A DNA stretch of 64,000 nt from Alphaproteobacteria bacterium (GTDB lineage Bacteria; Pseudomonadota; Alphaproteobacteria; Micavibrionales; Micavibrionaceae), in the NCBI GenBank assembly GCA_016794305.1, contig JAEUKN010000002.1:62001-126000 (forward strand), given 5' to 3'. The notes below the pieces were generated by a model. It saw nothing but the letters and a program-made list of their open reading frames with translations, did no database searches and was not told the DNA's origin. The position numbers and the translations under genes are program-made. Of this stretch, positions 60,454 through 64,000 are shown piece after piece. Each line of letters opens with the position of its first letter. Within the stretch, counting starts at the first letter, position 1.

Positions 60454-63104
60454 ATCTTCTGTTGTTTTCGGATTACCGCTTGGGCGGCGGCGAAGCGCGC
60501 GATGGGCACGCGGTAGGCCGAACAGGACACATAGTCCAGCCCGACATTTTCACAAAAATCAATCGAGTCCGGATCACCGCCATGCTCCCCACAAATGCCG
60601 AGTTTCAGGTCAGGGCGAGTTTCGCGGCCGCGCGTCACCGCCATGCTGATCAACTGCCCCACGCCCTCTTGGTCGAGCGAGGCAAACGGGTCCTTGGCAA
60701 AAATTGATTTTTCAACATAGTGCGGTAGGAAGCTGCCGGCGTCATCGCGGCTCATACCCAGTGTGGTTTGGGTGAGATCGTTGGTGCCAAAGCTGAAAAA
60801 CTCGGCGTCCTCAGCAATCTCGCGCGCCATGAGGGCTGCGCGCGGCAGTTCAATCATCGTGCCGACGCTATAGGGTAAAACCTTACCATCGCGCACATAA
60901 ATACGCGCCGCCACGTCATCCACCAATTTTTTAAGCTTGCTCAGTTCTGCCCGCGTCGCGATCAGAGGGATCATGATTTCGGGGGTCACATCGACCTCAA
61001 GCGCGGCTTCGAAAATCGCCACCGCCTGAATCTCATAAATCTCAGGATAGGTGATGCCCAGACGGCAACCGCGATGGCCCAGCATCGGGTTGGATTCTGC
61101 GAGTTCGTTCAAACGGCGTTTCACGATATCAAGCGGAATTTTTGCCAGATCGGCAAAAATGCGAATATCCGATTCGGCATGCGGTAAAAATTCATGCAGC
61201 GGCGGATCGAGCAAGCGAATGGTCACCGGCAGCCCCTTCATGATCGTGAATAATTCCACAAAATCCGCGCGTTGTGCGGGCAGAATTTTGGTGAGCGCGG
61301 CGCGGCGCAAATCTTCGTTGGGGGCAAAGATCATTTCCCGCACATTTTGGATGCGCTCAGGGTCAAAAAACATATGTTCAGTCCGGCACAACCCGATGCC
61401 CTCGGCCCCGAATTCCCGCGCGGTTTTAGCATCAAGCGGGGTTTCGGCGTTCGCCCGCACCTTCATGCGCCGCACGTCATCCGCCCATCCCATGACGGTG
61501 GCAAAATCGCCCGATAATTGCGCCTTCAGGGTTGGTAATTCACCAATCATGACTTCACCCTTGCCGCCGTCAATGGTCAGGATGTCGCCCTCTTTAATCT
61601 CGCGCCCATTCGCATACATGATTTTTTTCACCATGTCGATTTGGATGGACCCGGCCCCGGCCACGCATGGGCGACCCATACCGCGGGCCACGACCGCCGC
61701 GTGCGAGGTCATCCCGCCGCGTGTCGTCAAAATCCCCTTGGCCGCATGCATGCCGTGAATATCTTCTGGTGACGTTTCAATGCGCACCAAAATCACCGAC
61801 TGGCCTTTTAAAGCGCGCTGTTCGGCTTCATCCGCCGAGAAAATAGCGGCACCGCTCGCGGCCCCCGGGGAGGCAGGCAAGCCGCGGCCGAACACATCAC
61901 GCTTGGCTTTGGGGTCAATGGTCGGGTGGAGTAATTGATCGAGAGAGCCGGCATCAATCCGCAGCAAAGCATCTTCCCGTGTGATCAAATTTTCGGCCAC
62001 CATATCCACCGCAATTTTGAGTGCAGCCGCCGATGTGCGTTTGCCGGAGCGGGTTTGCAGCATATAGAGTTTGCCTTGCTGGACCGTAAACTCAATATCC
62101 TGCATATCTTTATAGTGTTTTTCCAACTGGGCACGAACAGTGCAAAGTTGCCGATACACATTGGGCATGACCTCTTCCATTGAGGGCAAATTCCCGCCAT
62201 CCTTGGCTTTTGCGGCGATGGAAAGAGGTTGCGGCGTGCGAATCCCCGCCACCACATCTTCACCCTGAGCATTCACCAAATATTCGCCATAGAAATAATT
62301 TTCGCCCGTGGAGGGATCGCGGGTAAAGGCCACGCCGGTGGCGCAATCCGTCCCCATATTGCCAAACACCATGGCCTGAACATTCACCGCCGTTCCCCAA
62401 TTTTCGGGAATGGAGTGGATTTTGCGATATGTCACGGCGCGTGGAGTCATCCATGAGTCAAACACTGCACCGATGGCGCCCCATAATTGCTCCTCAACAT
62501 TCTGAGGGAAGGGGCGGCCTAACTCTGCCTTCACCAACTCAAGATATTGCGCCACAATATCTTGCCAGCCTTGCGCGGTGATGTCGGTGTCCTGAGCCAA
62601 TTTATTTTCATGCTTATGGGTATCAATAATCTTTTCAAACTCATCATGCGAAACGCCCAAAACCACATCGCTATACATTTGAATAAAGCGACGGTAGCTA
62701 TCCCAGGCAAAACGCGCATCACCTGATTTTTTGGCCAATCCCGCAACCGTTTGGTCATTTAACCCAAGATTTAAAACCGTGTCCATCATGCCCGGCATCG
62801 ACACGCGCGCGCCGGAGCGAACTGAAACCAAGAGCGGATTCTCCACATCGCCAAATTTTGCGCCGACAGAGGATTCAATTTCAAGCAACGCTGCGGAGAC
62901 TTGTGATTTTAACTCAGCCGGATAGGATTTTTGATGATCGTAAAAATAGGTGCATAATTTGGTGGTGATGGTAAATCCCGGCGGCACAGGAAGGCCCAAA
63001 GCGGCCATTTCGGCCAAGTTGGCACCCTTGCCGCCCAAAAGGTTCTTCATGGAAGAATTGCCCAGAGTTTGGCTCATTCCAAAACGATAAACCCAATCCG
63101 TCAT
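60450..63104 (-). CDS. ppdK: Pyruvate, phosphate dikinase
   Basis: 884 residues. Interconverts pyruvate + ATP + phosphate and phosphoenolpyruvate + AMP + pyrophosphate. N-terminal ATP-grasp nucleotide-binding domain (about 1-340) with LLGGKGANLAEMAALGLPVPPGFTI, central swivel His domain (about 420-520) with the phosphohistidine in GGMTSHAAVVARGMGRPCV, and the C-terminal TIM-barrel domain (about 530-880) with GTNDLTQTTLGMSRDD, GICGEHGGDPDSI and the catalytic Cys in DYVSCSAYRVPIAR. Full length. Single gene, convergent with the DUF1223 gene. Confidence 0.97.
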   Translation of the reverse strand: MTDWVYRFGMSQTLGNSSMKNLLGGKGANLAEMAALGLPVPPGFTITTKLCTYFYDHQKSYPAELKSQVSAALLEIESSVGAKFGDVENPLLVSVRSGARVSMPGMMDTVLNLGLNDQTVAGLAKKSGDARFAWDSYRRFIQMYSDVVLGVSHDEFEKIIDTHKHENKLAQDTDITAQGWQDIVAQYLELVKAELGRPFPQNVEEQLWGAIGAVFDSWMTPRAVTYRKIHSIPENWGTAVNVQAMVFGNMGTDCATGVAFTRDPSTGENYFYGEYLVNAQGEDVVAGIRTPQPLSIAAKAKDGGNLPSMEEVMPNVYRQLCTVRAQLEKHYKDMQDIEFTVQQGKLYMLQTRSGKRTSAAALKIAVDMVAENLITREDALLRIDAGSLDQLLHPTIDPKAKRDVFGRGLPASPGAASGAAIFSADEAEQRALKGQSVILVRIETSPEDIHGMHAAKGILTTRGGMTSHAAVVARGMGRPCVAGAGSIQIDMVKKIMYANGREIKEGDILTIDGGKGEVMIGELPTLKAQLSGDFATVMGWADDVRRMKVRANAETPLDAKTAREFGAEGIGLCRTEHMFFDPERIQNVREMIFAPNEDLRRAALTKILPAQRADFVELFTIMKGLPVTIRLLDPPLHEFLPHAESDIRIFADLAKIPLDIVKRRLNELAESNPMLGHRGCRLGITYPEIYEIQAVAIFEAALEVDVTPEIMIPLIATRAELSKLKKLVDDVAARIYVRDGKVLPYSVGTMIELPRAALMAREIAEDAEFFSFGTNDLTQTTLGMSRDDAGSFLPHYVEKSIFAKDPFASLDQEGVGQLISMAVTRGRETRPDLKLGICGEHGGDPDSIDFCENVGLDYVSCSAYRVPIARFAAAQAVIRKQQKI

Positions 63105-63369
63105 ATTTTTGCTCCGCTTTTAAACTTTATTCCAGTCTTGATTTTTCTCAATCTTCTCCTGCCGATATATAACATTTTGCGACAAAATTATAGTTTTAAA
63201 TGATGAGATCACAGAGTTTTTTAGGACGCAAAAATTTGCCACATTGCAGCATAGAAAAATGAAATTTATCAATTTTACCGCAGCATTTCTTATTGAACTT
63301 AACGCTATGGTTCTTTATTAAATCTTGGTATACCCATTCAAATTTTAAAGTTTATCAGAAAGACACGAC
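63105..63369. other. Intergenic region between divergent ppdK and phaB
   Basis: 265 bp AT-rich promoter region for two divergent genes. TTGCGACAAAATTATAG-like and TTGGTATACCCA (GGTATACC palindrome) occur. No gene supported, no clear repeat. Confidence 0.4.
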
Positions 63370-64000
63370 ATGACGAACGTAGCAATTGTCACCGGCGGCA
63401 CGCGCGGAATTGGTTTGGCGATTACGCAGGCTTTACGCGCGGAAAATTATCAGGTTGCGGCCTTTTATTTCGGCAACGAAGAGGCGGCGCAAAAATGCGC
63501 AGCCGATACCGGGGCCAAGACCTATAAGGTCAATGTCGCGGACTTTGCGGCGTGTCAAAAGGCGGTGGAGCAGGTGGAAACTGAGCTCGGTCCGGTGAGT
63601 GTTTTGGTCAATAATGCCGGCATCACCAAGGACGGCATGCTGCATAAAATGAGCCCGGAGAGTTGGTCCGACGTCATCGAAACCAATATGACATCGTGTT
63701 TTAACATGTGCCGCGCGGTGATTTCGGGCATGCGCGACCGCAAATTAGGACGCATCGTCAATATCAGCTCTATCAACGGGCAAAAGGGGCAATTGGGGCA
63801 GTGCAATTATTCCGCCGCCAAGGCCGGCATGCTGGGCTTTACCCGCGCTTTGGCCCAGGAAAGCGCAGCCAAGGGAATCACTGTGAATGCCATTTGCCCG
63901 GGCTATATCGCGACCGACATGACGGCCTCTATGCCGCAAGAAGTGCTGGAGTCCATCATTCGCCAAATACCTGCGGCACGTATGGGCAAACCGGAGGAAA
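63370..64000 (+). CDS. phaB: Acetoacetyl-CoA reductase (partial, runs off the right edge)
   Basis: 210 codons visible from ATG 63370; the stop lies beyond the window. Short-chain dehydrogenase: nucleotide loop VTGGTRGIG (about 7-15), NNAG (about 81-84), catalytic Ser in VNISSINGQKGQLGQ, Tyr and Lys in CNYSAAKAG (YSAAK, about 152-156), and PGYIATDMT. The N-terminus MTNVAIVTGGTRGIGLAI and the NGQKGQ motif are typical of NADPH acetoacetyl-CoA reductase PhaB of polyhydroxybutyrate synthesis, though FabG is closely related. Fits the acetoacetyl-CoA synthetase in the window. Confidence 0.88.
   Translation, partial: MTNVAIVTGGTRGIGLAITQALRAENYQVAAFYFGNEEAAQKCAADTGAKTYKVNVADFAACQKAVEQVETELGPVSVLVNNAGITKDGMLHKMSPESWSDVIETNMTSCFNMCRAVISGMRDRKLGRIVNISSINGQKGQLGQCNYSAAKAGMLGFTRALAQESAAKGITVNAICPGYIATDMTASMPQEVLESIIRQIPAARMGKPEE

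Overview
The window is chromosomal DNA of a motile, Gram-negative bacterium, most likely a deep-branching alphaproteobacterium. This rests on gene content and order: fliL-fliM-DUF6468-motE, FliX, DUF1491, a dsbA-smc pair, phoH-ybeY-corC-lnt, a transglutaminase-free core gene set typical of the class, a ferrochelatase with a Cys-rich C-terminus, pyruvate phosphate dikinase, and acetoacetyl-CoA synthetase and reductase of poly-hydroxybutyrate/ketone metabolism. No taxonomic marker such as rRNA is present, so the placement is inference. I found no tRNA, rRNA or CRISPR array. Most genes are housekeeping genes, densely packed, often with 4-40 bp overlaps.

Layout. 1-161: C-terminal end of a gene entering from the left (possibly penicillin-binding protein 1A). 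259-5513: accessory stretch with small unknown genes, a possible flagellin-like protein, an orphan SIR2-domain gene whose upstream region was hit by an IS630-family element (about 2922-4093), and a first PhoH ATPase. 5606-9399: flagellar operon fliL-fliM-DUF6468-motE on the minus strand. 9555-15252: nth, peroxiredoxin, parA-fur-DUF1491, a three-gene operon (alpha/beta hydrolase, NodB deacetylase, SAM-hydrolase-like protein), and yqeY. 15361-23642: carA, a ferredoxin-NADP reductase-like flavoprotein, an exported unknown protein, an aroK-aroB fusion followed by a CBS/CorC membrane protein, and a hydrolase. 23819-34708: tkt, pepN, methyltransferase, mnmA, GNAT, sdhA, mreB, rpmJ. 34923-43602: an LpxH-like phosphoesterase with an extra C-terminal domain, acetoacetyl-CoA synthetase, a 26-codon membrane peptide gene with its own signals, hemH, fliX, mutT, ribH-nusB, and a DMT-like transporter. 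43638-53033: smc, a thioredoxin-fold exported protein, dut, coaBC, a small Ala/Glu/Pro-rich membrane protein, rsfS, and a lysine/ornithine-type decarboxylase. 53446-64000: a sensorless two-component pair, lnt-corC-ybeY-phoH, a DUF1223-like protein, ppdK, and the start of phaB.

The most distinctive non-coding content is a set of dispersed palindromic repeats: a 105-bp family with four full and two partial copies, a family built around GCCGGTTAATC, a CCCCG-stem family, and a 152-bp element. There is also an operator-like palindrome TTATACCA-N3-TGGTATAA upstream of both fliL and the first phoH. Many core genes carry short in-frame tandem duplications (9-15 bp units), which suggests frequent replication slippage in this lineage.

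The most interesting candidates for something undescribed are the 26-aa membrane peptide unit at 38612-38830 (palindromes, promoter, strong Shine-Dalgarno, terminator), the hydrolase-deacetylase-SAM-hydrolase operon at 12353-14723, the shared palindrome of fliL and phoH, and the orphan SIR2 gene. None of these is proven here; they are inferences from sequence alone.
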